Assembly: GCF_900169305.1 (NCBI RefSeq)
Contig: NZ_FWDP01000003.1
Span: 351,014 to 415,013, forward strand
DNA: 64,000 nt
Origin: Marinilactibacillus piezotolerans
GTDB taxonomy: Bacteria; Bacillota; Bacilli; Lactobacillales; Carnobacteriaceae_A
Direction of reading: 5' to 3'
Under the pieces are notes generated by a model. It worked only from the letters and a program-made list of their open reading frames with translations, was not told the DNA's origin and searched no databases. Of this stretch, positions 17,299 through 26,249 are shown piece by piece. The number at the start of each line of letters is the position of its first letter. Position 1 is the first letter of the stretch. A program made the translations under genes and the position numbers.

Positions 17299-17636
17299 TT
17301 ACGAAGTCAGAGAAAACAGAGGTTGAGTACAGAGAATAAGAGCGGAATTCTACGAAGTCAGAAGAAAAGAGAATGAGTAAGGAGAATAAGAGCAGAATTC
17401 TACGAAGTCAGAAAAGAAAAGGAAGTGAGTAAGAAGAATAAGAGCAGAGTTCTACGAAGTCAGAGAAGAAAAGAGAATGAGTAAGGAGAATAAGAGTAAA
17501 ATTCTACGAAGTCAGAGAAGAAAAGAGAATGAGTAAGGAGAATAAGAGCAAAATTCTATGAAGTCAGAGAAGAAAAGAGAGTGAGTAAGGAGAATAAGAG
17601 CAAAATTCTGCGAACTCAGAGGAAAAAGAAATTGAG
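17299..17636. repeat. Tandem repeat, period 50-52 bp, seven copies
   Basis: The block ACGAAGTCAG (with small variants) recurs at 17301, 17352, 17402, 17454, 17506, 17558 and 17610, that is at spacings of 51, 50, 52, 52, 52 and 52. Each unit also contains a GAGTAAGGAGAATAAGAG segment. The unit is purine-rich on the plus strand. The period is not a multiple of three and stops interrupt all frames, so it is not coding. There are no unique spacers, so it is not CRISPR. It lies in what should be the 5' untranslated region of the rightward aro operon. Confidence 0.85.
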
Positions 17637-17690
17637 TACCTAAAATTAGCGTGAAATATTCAGGCACTAAAAATAGTGGAGGTAGAAAAC

Positions 17691-18227
17691 ATGATTATCC
17701 ATACATTAGGTCCAAAAAGCACCGACAGTTATGCGGCTGCCAAATCGCTGCTTCAATCAGAGGAGGATGATATCGTTGAGTATCCGTCTTTTGACAGCCT
17801 GCTTCATAATCTAGAACAGTTAAAAGGTCAGCATGTACTATTTCCGGTAGCCTTTAAAAGCGCGCGACGAGATTATGGTTGGAAAGAATTCAATTATGAC
17901 TATTGGGATAAAATCGAACTGGTCAATGTGTTTCAAAGGAAGACGAAGCCAATGCTGCTTATCAAAAACCAGCAGCACACAGAAAACACGGCGATGATTC
18001 ATCCAGCCACCACTATTTTTCTGAAAAAGTATCTAGATACACAGTCCGAGCAAACGGTAGTCCGTTTTACAGACAGCAAGTACAAAGCCTGGAAAGCTTT
18101 CTGCAAAAAAAGTATGAAATATACGATTATCAGTGAAGATGTGTATGAAAAAGAGAAACAGCCTGAACACACAGTAGAAGAACGCTATGAGCCAGTTATG
18201 GTCTGGTGTCTTTACAAAATAAACTAA
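17691..18227 (+). CDS. Prephenate dehydratase-like / BacA-like protein
   Basis: A 178-residue soluble protein. The N-terminal 'HTLGPKSTDSYAAAKSLL' matches the start of the PDT fold shared by prephenate dehydratase and the bacilysin enzyme BacA (prephenate decarboxylase). The Thr-Arg-Phe motif of classical PheA dehydratases is not seen, and there is no C-terminal ACT domain, so in length and layout it is closer to BacA. No other prephenate dehydratase lies in the window, and the gene heads an operon that ends in chorismate mutase, so a dehydratase role in Phe synthesis is attractive but unproven. The ATG at 17691 is preferred over a GTG 15 bases upstream because GGAGGT lies between them. Confidence 0.7.
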   Translation: MIIHTLGPKSTDSYAAAKSLLQSEEDDIVEYPSFDSLLHNLEQLKGQHVLFPVAFKSARRDYGWKEFNYDYWDKIELVNVFQRKTKPMLLIKNQQHTENTAMIHPATTIFLKKYLDTQSEQTVVRFTDSKYKAWKAFCKKSMKYTIISEDVYEKEKQPEHTVEERYEPVMVWCLYKIN

Positions 18228-18251
18228 AACATAAAAAAGGGGATAATAATT

Positions 18252-19292
18252 ATGATTATTGTATTAAAACAAGGGGTAACTGCAGAAGCCGTTAAAGAAA
18301 TCACAGGTCGCTTAGAAACCAGAGGTGTAGCTGTCAGTCATTTTTCAGATATTAAAAGAGATTTTCTAGGATTGATCGGAGACACCAGCGGAATCGATAC
18401 CCACCAGCTGCAAGCACTGAAAGAGGTCGAACAAATTGTACGAGTAGAGGAACCATACAAACGTGCCAATAGAAAATTTCATCCAGAAAACTCTGTCATT
18501 CAAATAGGAAACGAAACAATTGGGGGAAGCCAGTTGGGTATCATAGCTGGTCCGTGTTCAGTTGAAAGCGAAGAACAGATTGTGCGTGTGGCCAAACAAA
18601 TCAAAGCTGCCGGCGCAAACTTCCTGCGAGGCGGAGCATTCAAGCCGAGAACCTCTCCTTACAGCTTCCAAGGATTGGAATTAGAAGGACTGCGCATGCT
18701 GCAAACAGCTAAACAGGAAACCGGCATGCCGATCGTGACAGAGTTGATGTCGACAAAATGGATCGATGAATTTGTGGATTCCGTAGATGTTATTCAAATT
18801 GGTGCCCGCAACATGCAGAACTTTGATTTGCTGAAAGAAGTTGGAAAGACCAATACACCAGTCTTGTTAAAACGCGGACTGTCTGCAACCTACAAAGAAT
18901 GGTTGATGTCAGCAGAATACATTATGTCAGAAGGAAATGAGAACGTCATTTTATGCGAACGCGGTATTCGCACATTCGAAACGGAAACACGAAATACGTT
19001 GGATGTTCAAGCGGTGCCGGTTATTAAAAAACTTTCGCATCTGCCAATTATTATTGATCCAAGTCATGCTGGCGGAATGGCGTACATGGTCGAAGCGGGT
19101 GCCAAAGCAGGCATCGCAGCAGGCGCTGACGGACTGATGATCGAAGTCCATAACGATCCTGCAAATGCATGGAGTGATGGAGAACAATGCCTGACACCGG
19201 ATGAATTTGCAGCGGTTATGGAAAAAGCCCGCAAACTGGCTGAAGTGGAAGACCGTTCGATCCAAGCAGCAGCAACTGTATTAGCAAAATAA
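18252..19292 (+). CDS. aroF: 3-deoxy-7-phosphoheptulonate synthase (DAHP synthase, type I-beta)
   Basis: A 346-residue enzyme condensing phosphoenolpyruvate and erythrose 4-phosphate, the entry step of the shikimate pathway. Residues 1-70 form the ferredoxin-like regulatory domain known from Thermotoga-type DAHPS that binds Tyr/Phe. The TIM barrel follows with 'GIIAGPCSVES' (catalytic Cys), 'FLRGGAFKPRTSPYSFQG' (PEP site), 'LLKRGLSAT' and 'IIDPSHAGG' (metal His). The regulatory domain suggests feedback inhibition in addition to attenuation. It lies 24 bp after the PDT-like gene. Confidence 0.96.
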   Translation: MIIVLKQGVTAEAVKEITGRLETRGVAVSHFSDIKRDFLGLIGDTSGIDTHQLQALKEVEQIVRVEEPYKRANRKFHPENSVIQIGNETIGGSQLGIIAGPCSVESEEQIVRVAKQIKAAGANFLRGGAFKPRTSPYSFQGLELEGLRMLQTAKQETGMPIVTELMSTKWIDEFVDSVDVIQIGARNMQNFDLLKEVGKTNTPVLLKRGLSATYKEWLMSAEYIMSEGNENVILCERGIRTFETETRNTLDVQAVPVIKKLSHLPIIIDPSHAGGMAYMVEAGAKAGIAAGADGLMIEVHNDPANAWSDGEQCLTPDEFAAVMEKARKLAEVEDRSIQAAATVLAK

Positions 19293-19311
19293 CTAAAAAG
19301 GAGGGAACCCG

Positions 19312-20400
19312 ATGCCTGAACTGACAGTAGAAATTCCAGAAAGCAAAACAAGCTATCCGCTGAAAATAGAAAAAGGATTGCTGAATCATATAGGGTCAGA
19401 ACTCTTGAAAGTGTTCAAAGGAACAAAAATAGCCGTAATAACAGACGAAACGGTGCATCAACACTATGGGAATAAAGCAGTGGAGGAGCTGGAGTCTGCA
19501 GGATACGCTGTTCAGTGCATCGTGTTGCCGCCTGGAGAACAAACGAAAGCCTTTCAGACCATGCCGGACATTTATAGCCGATTGATCGAATTTGGGCTAA
19601 CCAGAAGTGACTTGATCGTTGCACTCGGTGGCGGTGTGATTGGAGATATCGCCGGATTTGCAGCAGCTTCTTACTTGAGAGGCATCTCATTCATCCAAGT
19701 GCCCACTACATTGCTGGCACAAGTCGACAGCAGTGTCGGCGGGAAAGTGGGCGTTGATCTGCCCGAAGGAAAAAATCTGGTCGGTGCTTTTTATCATCCG
19801 AAACTTGTCTTAATCGACCCGCTGGTACTGGAAACTTTGACGGACGAAGCCTTCGCGGATGGTATGGCAGAAGTCATCAAGTACGGCTGCATAAAAGACC
19901 GAGAACTGTTTGATCGTCTGATGGACCTTTCTTCTAGAGAACAAGTTATGCAGCAGATTGAATGGGTTATCGAAACCTGTTGTACCCTTAAAAAACAAGT
20001 CGTTCAAACCGATGAAAAGGATACTGGTGAACGAATGCTGCTGAACTTTGGGCATACTTTAGGCCATGCAATCGAAGCGTATTATCACTATGAAGATTAT
20101 TCCCATGGTCAAGGGGTGGCGATTGGGATGGTTGAGCTGACTAGAATCGCAGAAGCTGAAAAGAAAACAGAAGCCGGCACGACAGAAGCGCTGATCTTCC
20201 TATTAAAACAACATCAGCTGCCTACAGAATTGAAAAAACCGGAAGACTATTCAGAAATACTGCCGTATATAAAAAAAGACAAGAAAAATTTAGAGGGTCA
20301 TTTGACGATCATTATTCTAGACAGTATTGGCAAAGCTAGAAGAGTGCATAGCGATCTAACCTTTTTCAAAAGCTTAACGACAGGAGGTACATCATCTTGA
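19312..20400 (+). CDS. aroB: 3-dehydroquinate synthase
   Basis: A 362-residue NAD- and metal-dependent enzyme that cyclises DAHP to 3-dehydroquinate. The NAD-binding 'LGGGVIGDIAGFAAASYLRG' and 'PTTLLAQVDSSVGGKVGVD' blocks are intact, as are the metal ligands in 'GMAEVIKYG' and the His residues of 'LLNFGHTLGHAIEA' and 'SHGQGVAIGM'. AGGAGG precedes the ATG. The stop overlaps the TTG start of aroA, indicating coupled translation. Confidence 0.97.
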   Translation: MPELTVEIPESKTSYPLKIEKGLLNHIGSELLKVFKGTKIAVITDETVHQHYGNKAVEELESAGYAVQCIVLPPGEQTKAFQTMPDIYSRLIEFGLTRSDLIVALGGGVIGDIAGFAAASYLRGISFIQVPTTLLAQVDSSVGGKVGVDLPEGKNLVGAFYHPKLVLIDPLVLETLTDEAFADGMAEVIKYGCIKDRELFDRLMDLSSREQVMQQIEWVIETCCTLKKQVVQTDEKDTGERMLLNFGHTLGHAIEAYYHYEDYSHGQGVAIGMVELTRIAEAEKKTEAGTTEALIFLLKQHQLPTELKKPEDYSEILPYIKKDKKNLEGHLTIIILDSIGKARRVHSDLTFFKSLTTGGTSS

Positions 20401-21644
20401 CGAATCTCAAACTCATACCAAAAACATTGAGTGGAACAGTCACTGTTCCTCCTTCTAAAAGTATGGCCCACCGAGCAGTGATTTGTGCCAGTTTGGCGGA
20501 AGGGCGCAGTGTTATCCATAATATTCAGTTATCTGAAGACATTCAAGCAACGATTGAAGGGATGCAGGCCTTTGGAGCCGTGATTTTACATGAAGAAAAT
20601 ACTTTAACAATTGACGGTATAGGGTCTGCTAGCGCTAGACGCAGCCATACAATTGACTGTAATGAATCAGGTTCAACACTGCGCTTTCTCGTACCGGTTG
20701 CTACTTTATTCGCTGGAGAAACCAGGTTTACTGGACGAGGGAAATTAGGACAGCGGCCAATGCATCCGTATCAAGAAATTTTTGCACAACAGTCAGTAAG
20801 CTACGAACCAGCAGATTCCAAACAACTGAATCTGACCATAGAAGGAAAACTGAAGCCGGGTACTTATAATATGCGGGGAGATATCAGCTCTCAGTTTATA
20901 ACAGGGATGCTGCTGACGTTGCCGCTGCTGGAAGGCGATTCGGTTCTAAACATTACGACACATTTAGAGTCAAAAGGATACATCGACTTAACGTTGTCTG
21001 TTCTGGAAACATTTGGGATCTCCATCATCAACGAGAACGATACAACCTTTAAAATAGCCGGCAATCAAAGCTATCAATCTCAACAGTATACAGTTGAAGG
21101 TGACTACTCCCAAGCGGCCTTCTGGTTAACGGCTGAGCAGTTGGGGAATCCGGTCATAGTGGATGGCTTGAAAGCAGACTCTCTGCAGGGAGACCAGGAA
21201 ATCATTCAAATTCTAAAGCAGCTTCAAGAGCCGAAGCAGCACGAGCGGGTCATTGATGGTGCACAAGTACCGGATATCATTCCGATTGCGGCTCTAGCGG
21301 CAGCATTAAGTGAAGGAAAGACGTCTTTTACAAACTTGGAGAGGTTAAAAATCAAAGAAAGCGATCGGTTGATGGCGACCCAGAAAGAACTGGCCGCGTT
21401 AGGAGCTCAGATTATAGCAGAAGGGAATACATTGCACATTACAGGACAGCCTTCGCTGAAAGGTGGGCAGGAAGTTTGGAGTCACAAAGATCACCGGATG
21501 GCTATGATGCTTGCGGTTGCTTCGACTGTCTGCAGAGAACCGATCTACATCAAAGATACAGAGTGTGTTCAAAAATCATATCCCGATTTCTGGGAAGTTT
21601 TTCAAAAAGCAGGAGGAGAAGTACATGAGTGGAATATGGGGTAA
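20397..21644 (+). CDS. aroA: 3-phosphoshikimate 1-carboxyvinyltransferase (EPSP synthase)
   Basis: A 415-residue enzyme adding enolpyruvate to shikimate 3-phosphate. The N-terminal 'VPPSKSMAHRAVICASLA' is the shikimate-phosphate-binding loop, 'CNESGSTLRFLVPVA' the PEP loop, and 'KESDRLMATQKEL' and 'KDHRMAMMLAVAS' the C-terminal domain signatures. In the PEP loop the residue after 'ESG' is Ser rather than the Gly-Thr of class I enzymes, which is typical of class II Gram-positive forms. The start is TTG at 20397 behind AGGAGG, overlapping the aroB stop. Confidence 0.96.
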   Translation: MTNLKLIPKTLSGTVTVPPSKSMAHRAVICASLAEGRSVIHNIQLSEDIQATIEGMQAFGAVILHEENTLTIDGIGSASARRSHTIDCNESGSTLRFLVPVATLFAGETRFTGRGKLGQRPMHPYQEIFAQQSVSYEPADSKQLNLTIEGKLKPGTYNMRGDISSQFITGMLLTLPLLEGDSVLNITTHLESKGYIDLTLSVLETFGISIINENDTTFKIAGNQSYQSQQYTVEGDYSQAAFWLTAEQLGNPVIVDGLKADSLQGDQEIIQILKQLQEPKQHERVIDGAQVPDIIPIAALAAALSEGKTSFTNLERLKIKESDRLMATQKELAALGAQIIAEGNTLHITGQPSLKGGQEVWSHKDHRMAMMLAVASTVCREPIYIKDTECVQKSYPDFWEVFQKAGGEVHEWNMG

Positions 21645-22719
21645 AAACCTTCAAATCTCTATTTTCGGAGAGTCGCATGGGATTGCAATTGGCGTAACCA
21701 TTAACGGATTACCGCCGGGGTTAACAGTAGATATGGAACGGGTATTATTTGAAATGGCCAGAAGAGCACCTGGCAGAAACGAGCTGACAACACCACGTAA
21801 AGAAAAGGATCAGCCGGAGATTCTCAGTGGATTTTTAGATGGGAAGACGACAGGTGCACCGCTGACCGCTATCATCTGGAATACAAATACACGGTCTAAA
21901 GATTACAGTCTTCTGAAGAATGTGATGCGGCCAGGACAAGCGGATTACCCAGGACGTGTACGTTATAAAGGACATAATGATCACCGAGGCAGCGGGCACT
22001 TCTCAGGCAGAATCACAGCTCCTCTGGTATTTGCTGGTGCAATCTGCAAACAGTGGCTGGAACAGAAAGGAGTCACGATTGGATCCCATATCAGTTCAAT
22101 CGGAACAATAGAAGACGAAGACTTCTCAGAACAGGGATCGGTCAGCTTAGAACAAGTAGAAGCCTTCAAACATCAGCAATTGCCGCTTTTTGATGCGTCA
22201 AAAGAAGCAGAAATGAAAGAGCTGATCGTGGAAGCAAAAGAAGATGGCGATTCAGTCGGCGGCGTAGTAGAGACATTTGTTTTAGGATTAGATGCTGGAT
22301 ACGGAAATCCGTTTTTCGATTCTGTAGAATCCCAACTGGCACACTTAGTTTTTGCAGTGCCAGCTATCAAAGGGATTGAATTCGGAACTGGATTTGAAAT
22401 TACAAAAATGCGCGGATCAGAAGCGAATGATGAGTACTACTACGATGAACAAGGAGACATCAAAACGCGGTCCAACAATAATGGAGGAATCATCGGCGGA
22501 ATCACATATGGTATGCCGGTCGTCTTCCGGGCAGCCGTTAAACCACCTGCTTCTATTAAGAAAAAACAGCAAACCATCAATGTAGAAGAAGGGAAAGCGG
22601 CAGAACTGGAAGTGGAAGGAAGACACGATCCTTGTATTGTTCCCCGAGTACTGCCAGTCTTAGAAGCTGTTACAGCACTTGGATTGATGGATCTGATGAT
22701 TGGAGGACACACCGTATGA
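21625..22719 (+). CDS. aroC: Chorismate synthase
   Basis: A 364-residue FMN-dependent lyase forming chorismate from EPSP. Signature segments 'GESHGIAIGVTINGLPPGL', 'RGSGHFSGRITAPLV' and a C-terminal 'RHDPCIVPRVLPVLEAV' are intact, with the His residues used in catalysis. An upstream in-frame ATG would add 38 residues, but AGGAGGAG sits just before the ATG at 21625 and family members start at this position. Its TGA overlaps the chorismate mutase ATG as ATGA. Confidence 0.96.
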   Translation: MSGIWGKNLQISIFGESHGIAIGVTINGLPPGLTVDMERVLFEMARRAPGRNELTTPRKEKDQPEILSGFLDGKTTGAPLTAIIWNTNTRSKDYSLLKNVMRPGQADYPGRVRYKGHNDHRGSGHFSGRITAPLVFAGAICKQWLEQKGVTIGSHISSIGTIEDEDFSEQGSVSLEQVEAFKHQQLPLFDASKEAEMKELIVEAKEDGDSVGGVVETFVLGLDAGYGNPFFDSVESQLAHLVFAVPAIKGIEFGTGFEITKMRGSEANDEYYYDEQGDIKTRSNNNGGIIGGITYGMPVVFRAAVKPPASIKKKQQTINVEEGKAAELEVEGRHDPCIVPRVLPVLEAVTALGLMDLMIGGHTV

Positions 22720-22985
22720 GTAAATTAGAAGAGTATCGTCAAGAAATTGATGCGATCGACCAAGAGTTGACACGGCTTTTTGAAGCTCGACTCAAAACCG
22801 TTTTGAAAGTCGGCGAATATAAAAAGCAGCATGATTTGCCTGTACTGGATGCCAGTCGTGAGCAGAAAGTCATCGCAAAAAATGTAAACCGTCTGGAAGA
22901 CAAGCGATTTGAAGAAGAACTGACCAAGTTCTTTCAGTCTATGATGAACATCACGAAAGAAACGCAGCAGAAGATGATGGAATAA
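22716..22985 (+). CDS. Chorismate mutase (AroQ class)
   Basis: An 89-residue all-helical chorismate mutase: 'RQEIDAIDQELTRLFEARL' supplies the first active-site helix with Arg and the Asp-Glu region, followed by 'VGEYKKQHDLPVLDASREQKVI' with the catalytic Lys and Arg, and a C-terminal helix. It converts chorismate to prephenate, feeding tyrA (in the divergent operon) and probably the PDT-like gene at the start of this operon. It is monofunctional, not fused to PDT or DAHP synthase. GGAGG lies within the end of aroC. Confidence 0.93.
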   Translation: MSKLEEYRQEIDAIDQELTRLFEARLKTVLKVGEYKKQHDLPVLDASREQKVIAKNVNRLEDKRFEEELTKFFQSMMNITKETQQKMME

Positions 22986-22987
22986 AT

Positions 22988-23035
22988 CGATTATCGTAAT
23001 AATAATTATCTAGGTAATCATTATTACGATAATCG
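22988..23035. terminator. Long AT-rich palindrome after the aro operon
   Basis: CGATTATCGTAATAAT (22988-23003) is the exact reverse complement of 23020-23035, giving a perfect 16-bp stem that extends imperfectly into the 16-base loop. No strong T-run follows, so it may act as a transcript-stabilising hairpin or a weak terminator. Confidence 0.55.
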
Positions 23036-23049
23036 TTTATAAAAGAAGA

Positions 23050-23083
23050 GCCTGTAAACAGATGCAGCAATCTGTTTACAGGC
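23050..23083 (-). terminator. proBA terminator
   Basis: GCCTGTAAACAGAT pairs perfectly with ATCTGTTTACAGGC (14 bp); on the minus strand it is followed by TCTTCTTTT. It lies just after the proA stop. Confidence 0.8.
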
Positions 23084-23092
23084 CTTCATTGC

Positions 23093-24337
23093 TTATCGAG
23101 TCTGACCTTCACCAAACACGATGTATTTAGTTGAGGTGAGTTCTGGCAGTCCCATTGGTCCTCTTGCGTGGAGTTTCTGGGTGCTGATTCCGATCTCAGC
23201 GCCAAATCCAAATTCAAATCCATCAGTGAAACGTGTAGAAGCATTGATGTATACGGCTGCCGAATCCACTTCTTTGTGGAACTGCTGTCCGGCAAAGTAA
23301 TCACTTGTTACGATAGCTTCTGAATGACCGGTACTGTAGTGATTGATGTGCTCGATAGCTCCATCGATCGAATCGACGACTTTTACCGCTAAAATATAAT
23401 CTAAATACTCTGTTTTCCAGTCTTCTTCCGTTGCAGGAACGGAAGAAGTTAAGCAGGCTGCAGCTCTTTTATCTGCGCGCAGTTCAACATTCCATTCGGA
23501 TACAGCTTTCTCAATGACTGGCAGATACGTTTCTGCCACATCTTTATGAATCAATAAGGTTTCTGCTGCGTTGCAGACGGAAGGACGAGACGTTTTAGCA
23601 TTGACGAGGATATCTGTGGCCATTTCCAGTTCAGCTGCCTTATCTATATAAATGTGACAGTTGCCGGTTCCAGTCTCGATCACCGGCACCGTCGCAGTCT
23701 CGACAACGGCTTTAATCAGATTTGCTCCTCCACGCGGGATGAGAACATCCAGATAACGATTCAGCTGCATCATCTCACGAGCTGTTTCTCTAGAAGTATC
23801 TTCCACAAGTTGAATCACTTCTTTAGGAAAAAACGTTGATGTCAGTCCGGATTGCAGAGCTTTTATAATGGCTATATTGGAATGAATGGCTTCTTTTCCG
23901 CCGCGTAAGATAACAGCATTTCCAGATTTAAAGCATAAACCGGCAGCATCAGAGGTGACGTTAGGGCGCGACTCAAAGATGATTCCGATCACGCCAAGCG
24001 GAACCGTCTGCTGGCCGATTTTCAATCCAGCATCATTTGTCCACATGCCTTTAACCAACCCGATTGGATCTGGCAAAGCTGCAACATCTCTCAGTCCATC
24101 TGCCATGGATTTGATTCTATCTTCTGTCAGTGTCAAGCGGTCCAGCATCGTTGCAGCAACACCATTCTGTTCTGCAGCTGCTGTGTCTTCGGCGTTTGCG
24201 GCTAAGATGGAAGAGGTATTTGTGAGCAGGGCATCTGCCATTTTGTTCAGTGCACTGTTTTTCTCTTGAGTGGAAGCTTGAGCAAGAATACGTGCAGTTT
24301 GTTTTGCTCGTTTTCCTAATTCAATTAATGTGGTCAT
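23093..24337 (-). CDS. proA: Glutamate-5-semialdehyde dehydrogenase (gamma-glutamyl phosphate reductase)
   Basis: A 414-residue aldehyde-dehydrogenase-fold enzyme, the second step of proline synthesis. The catalytic Cys lies in '[15 protein letters not shown]', '[25 protein letters not shown]' is the cofactor region, and '[20 protein letters not shown]' the C-terminal signature. It overlaps proB by 4 bp. Proline is a compatible solute, which fits the osmolyte transporter further on. Confidence 0.97.
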   Translation of the reverse strand: MTTLIELGKRAKQTARILAQASTQEKNSALNKMADALLTNTSSILAANAEDTAAAEQNGVAATMLDRLTLTEDRIKSMADGLRDVAALPDPIGLVKGMWTNDAGLKIGQQTVPLGVIGIIFESRPNVTSDAAGLCFKSGNAVILRGGKEAIHSNIAIIKALQSGLTSTFFPKEVIQLVEDTSRETAREMMQLNRYLDVLIPRGGANLIKAVVETATVPVIETGTGNCHIYIDKAAELEMATDILVNAKTSRPSVCNAAETLLIHKDVAETYLPVIEKAVSEWNVELRADKRAAACLTSSVPATEEDWKTEYLDYILAVKVVDSIDGAIEHINHYSTGHSEAIVTSDYFAGQQFHKEVDSAAVYINASTRFTDGFEFGFGAEIGISTQKLHARGPMGLPELTSTKYIVFGEGQTR

Positions 24338-25176
24338 TTGAGTGCTCCATTCTGTTTTGGTGTAAATAAGGTTCCAATAGGCTCGCCTTTCAACAAGCGG
24401 AATAAAATCGTTGGATCCTCGCCGTTGGTCAAAAGCATTTGCTTCTGTTCTTCCAGTACTATCTGTGCTGCTGATAATTTAGTCGTCATGCCGCCTGTTC
24501 CAAATCGAGTTCCAGGATCGCTGGCTAATGCATACGTATCCTCAGTAATTTCATGTATCGTATCGAATAAAACGGCGTCAGTATGGATCATCGGGTTTTT
24601 ATCGTAGAAACCGTCGATGTCAGATAAAAGAATCAGAAGGTCTGCATCTGTAATTTCTAAAACGATTGCAGACAGTGTATCGTTATCACCGAATCGAGTC
24701 AGGTGGTCCAGTTCTTCTACAGAAACAGTGTCATTCTCATTAACGATGGGGATGACATTTTTAATGAGAAGTTGTTCAAAAGTATTCGCAGTATTTTCCC
24801 GGCTCACTGGAAAGTCGATTACATCCTTGGTCAGTAGAACTTGCCCGACTTGATGACCATAGTGATAGAAAAACTGACTGTACAAGTTCATCAGTTCTGT
24901 CTGACCAATTGCCGCAATCGCCTGTTGCTCTGGAATCGTTACAGGGCGTTCAGTTAAGTTCATACGAGCCAAGCCAACGCCGATTGCGCCGGAAGAAACG
25001 AGGATGACCTGTTTGCCCTGATTTTTCAAGTCACTTAAAACAAAAGCCAGTTTCTCCATTCGCTGCAGATTGATAGAACCATTCGGATACATGATCGTAC
25101 TGGTGCCGACTTTGATTACAATGCGGTTGCTTTGCGTCAATGATTGTCTGATAGAAGTTGTCATAGGGTCATCCAT
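24334..25176 (-). CDS. proB: Glutamate 5-kinase (without PUA domain)
   Basis: A 280-residue amino-acid-kinase-fold enzyme. '[11 protein letters not shown]', '[16 protein letters not shown]', '[25 protein letters not shown]' and '[17 protein letters not shown]' are the phosphate, substrate and nucleotide segments. It ends after the kinase domain and lacks the C-terminal PUA domain of the about 370-residue proteins, as in many lactic acid bacteria. Two starts are possible, ATG at 25176 and ATG at 25164; the sequence before each lacks a strong Shine-Dalgarno, with GGATGA eight bases before the second. First gene of proBA. Confidence 0.95.
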   Translation of the reverse strand: MDDPMTTSIRQSLTQSNRIVIKVGTSTIMYPNGSINLQRMEKLAFVLSDLKNQGKQVILVSSGAIGVGLARMNLTERPVTIPEQQAIAAIGQTELMNLYSQFFYHYGHQVGQVLLTKDVIDFPVSRENTANTFEQLLIKNVIPIVNENDTVSVEELDHLTRFGDNDTLSAIVLEITDADLLILLSDIDGFYDKNPMIHTDAVLFDTIHEITEDTYALASDPGTRFGTGGMTTKLSAAQIVLEEQKQMLLTNGEDPTILFRLLKGEPIGTLFTPKQNGALK

Positions 25177-25267
25177 TCTAATAAAAAATGTTTAAGTAAG
25201 CTATTATTGATAGATATAATTTTCAACAGTATAACAATTTATATTGGCTAAATCTAGAGTGAATCAG

Positions 25268-26158
25268 CTAGATGGATTTTCTATAAGTATCGTATGACTT
25301 CAACGTCCCAAGTTCAATAAAAGAAAAAAGAGCAGAGGCATAGTGATCCGTCGTATCAATTTCTGCCTCAATGGAACGGATCCCTGTCTGGTTTAGCAAC
25401 TCCAGCTGTTTCTTAAAGAGCTGCTGCAATTCTAAGCGAGCAGTGGGTATTTCTGTTCGCAGTCCCATCCAAGCGATCTCCACACCTTCATTCTCAGGCG
25501 GAAAAATAGTGATGTAAGAAGAAACGGAACCATCTGTCAATCCTACCAAGCTTAAATTCCAGTCAGGTTGTTCGTCTAACAACAAAGACATCCATTCGGA
25601 TAGTGTCAGGTCAGCTGCTGGATTAACAAGATGAGTAGCTTCATAGTTCCTTTTCAATAAAGTAAAGAATTCATTTTTCAACTGAGGATCTTTCATCATT
25701 TCTCCATAAGTGAGTACAGAAGAATGAGCTGATGTCTCTATCTGGCTCAAACACTCTGCAACAGTCAGTGCCGGTTCACACGTGTTCCTGATTAATTCAT
25801 AACCGTTGGATTTCAGGGTTGAAAGCGTCTTTACTTGATCATTCATCAAAGAATAGATCAAACGATCAGCTGTAGAGGAGGGGTTTTTCTCTAAATGAGT
25901 AAGCAGCTGTCGTTGAACATCTGCTTGATCTTTCAAGTCCTCATCCAGATAAATACGCAGATATTCTGCAGATGGATGGAAAGGATTTTTCCAGCTCAGT
26001 CCTAACGCAACTATATGCTCATCGGAGTCAGCTTCAATGATCTGGCGGTAATCTCCTGCGTTGATTTTCGGCAGAATACTCTTTACTTGCTGCTGCAGAT
26101 TCTTAGTCATATCATCTTTCCGGATTTTTTTTGCTTCAGAAATCATATAAGGCATCAT
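25268..26158 (-). CDS. GNAT-like two-domain protein
   Basis: A 296-residue protein that looks like a tandem GNAT acetyltransferase. The second half carries 'LSLVGLTDGSVSSYITIFPPENEGVEIAWMGLRTE', like GNAT strands 4-5, followed by helices and a terminal 'SFIELGTLKSYDTYRK' that resembles the last GNAT strand. The first half (to about residue 130) is a degenerate copy. No acetyl-CoA RxxGxG/A loop is clear, so activity is uncertain. ATG at 26158 is chosen because GGAGG lies five bases before it; a frame-opening ATG upstream overlaps that site. Confidence 0.6.
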   Translation of the reverse strand: MMPYMISEAKKIRKDDMTKNLQQQVKSILPKINAGDYRQIIEADSDEHIVALGLSWKNPFHPSAEYLRIYLDEDLKDQADVQRQLLTHLEKNPSSTADRLIYSLMNDQVKTLSTLKSNGYELIRNTCEPALTVAECLSQIETSAHSSVLTYGEMMKDPQLKNEFFTLLKRNYEATHLVNPAADLTLSEWMSLLLDEQPDWNLSLVGLTDGSVSSYITIFPPENEGVEIAWMGLRTEIPTARLELQQLFKKQLELLNQTGIRSIEAEIDTTDHYASALFSFIELGTLKSYDTYRKSI

Positions 26159-26210
26159 TGTTTCCTCCATGAATCGTTGTTACTACTATCATACTAAAGC
26201 ACAACATAAA

Positions 26211-26243
26211 AAACGATCCTTTACTCAAGAGAAAGGATCGTTT
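26211..26243 (-). terminator. Terminator of the YtrA-type operon
   Basis: AAACGATCCTTT pairs with AAAGGATCGTTT over 12 bp and is followed on the minus strand by TTTTTT. It lies directly after the stop of the secreted protein gene at 26250. Confidence 0.85.
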
Positions 26244-26249
26244 GCTGAA

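Noticed and set aside
17299..17636. Possible CRISPR array
   Set aside because: The units are contiguous tandem copies without unique spacers, and no cas gene is near.
22632..22715. N-terminal extension of chorismate mutase
   Set aside because: The extension lies inside aroC in another frame; the ATGA overlap at 22716 with GGAGG upstream gives a normal start and length.
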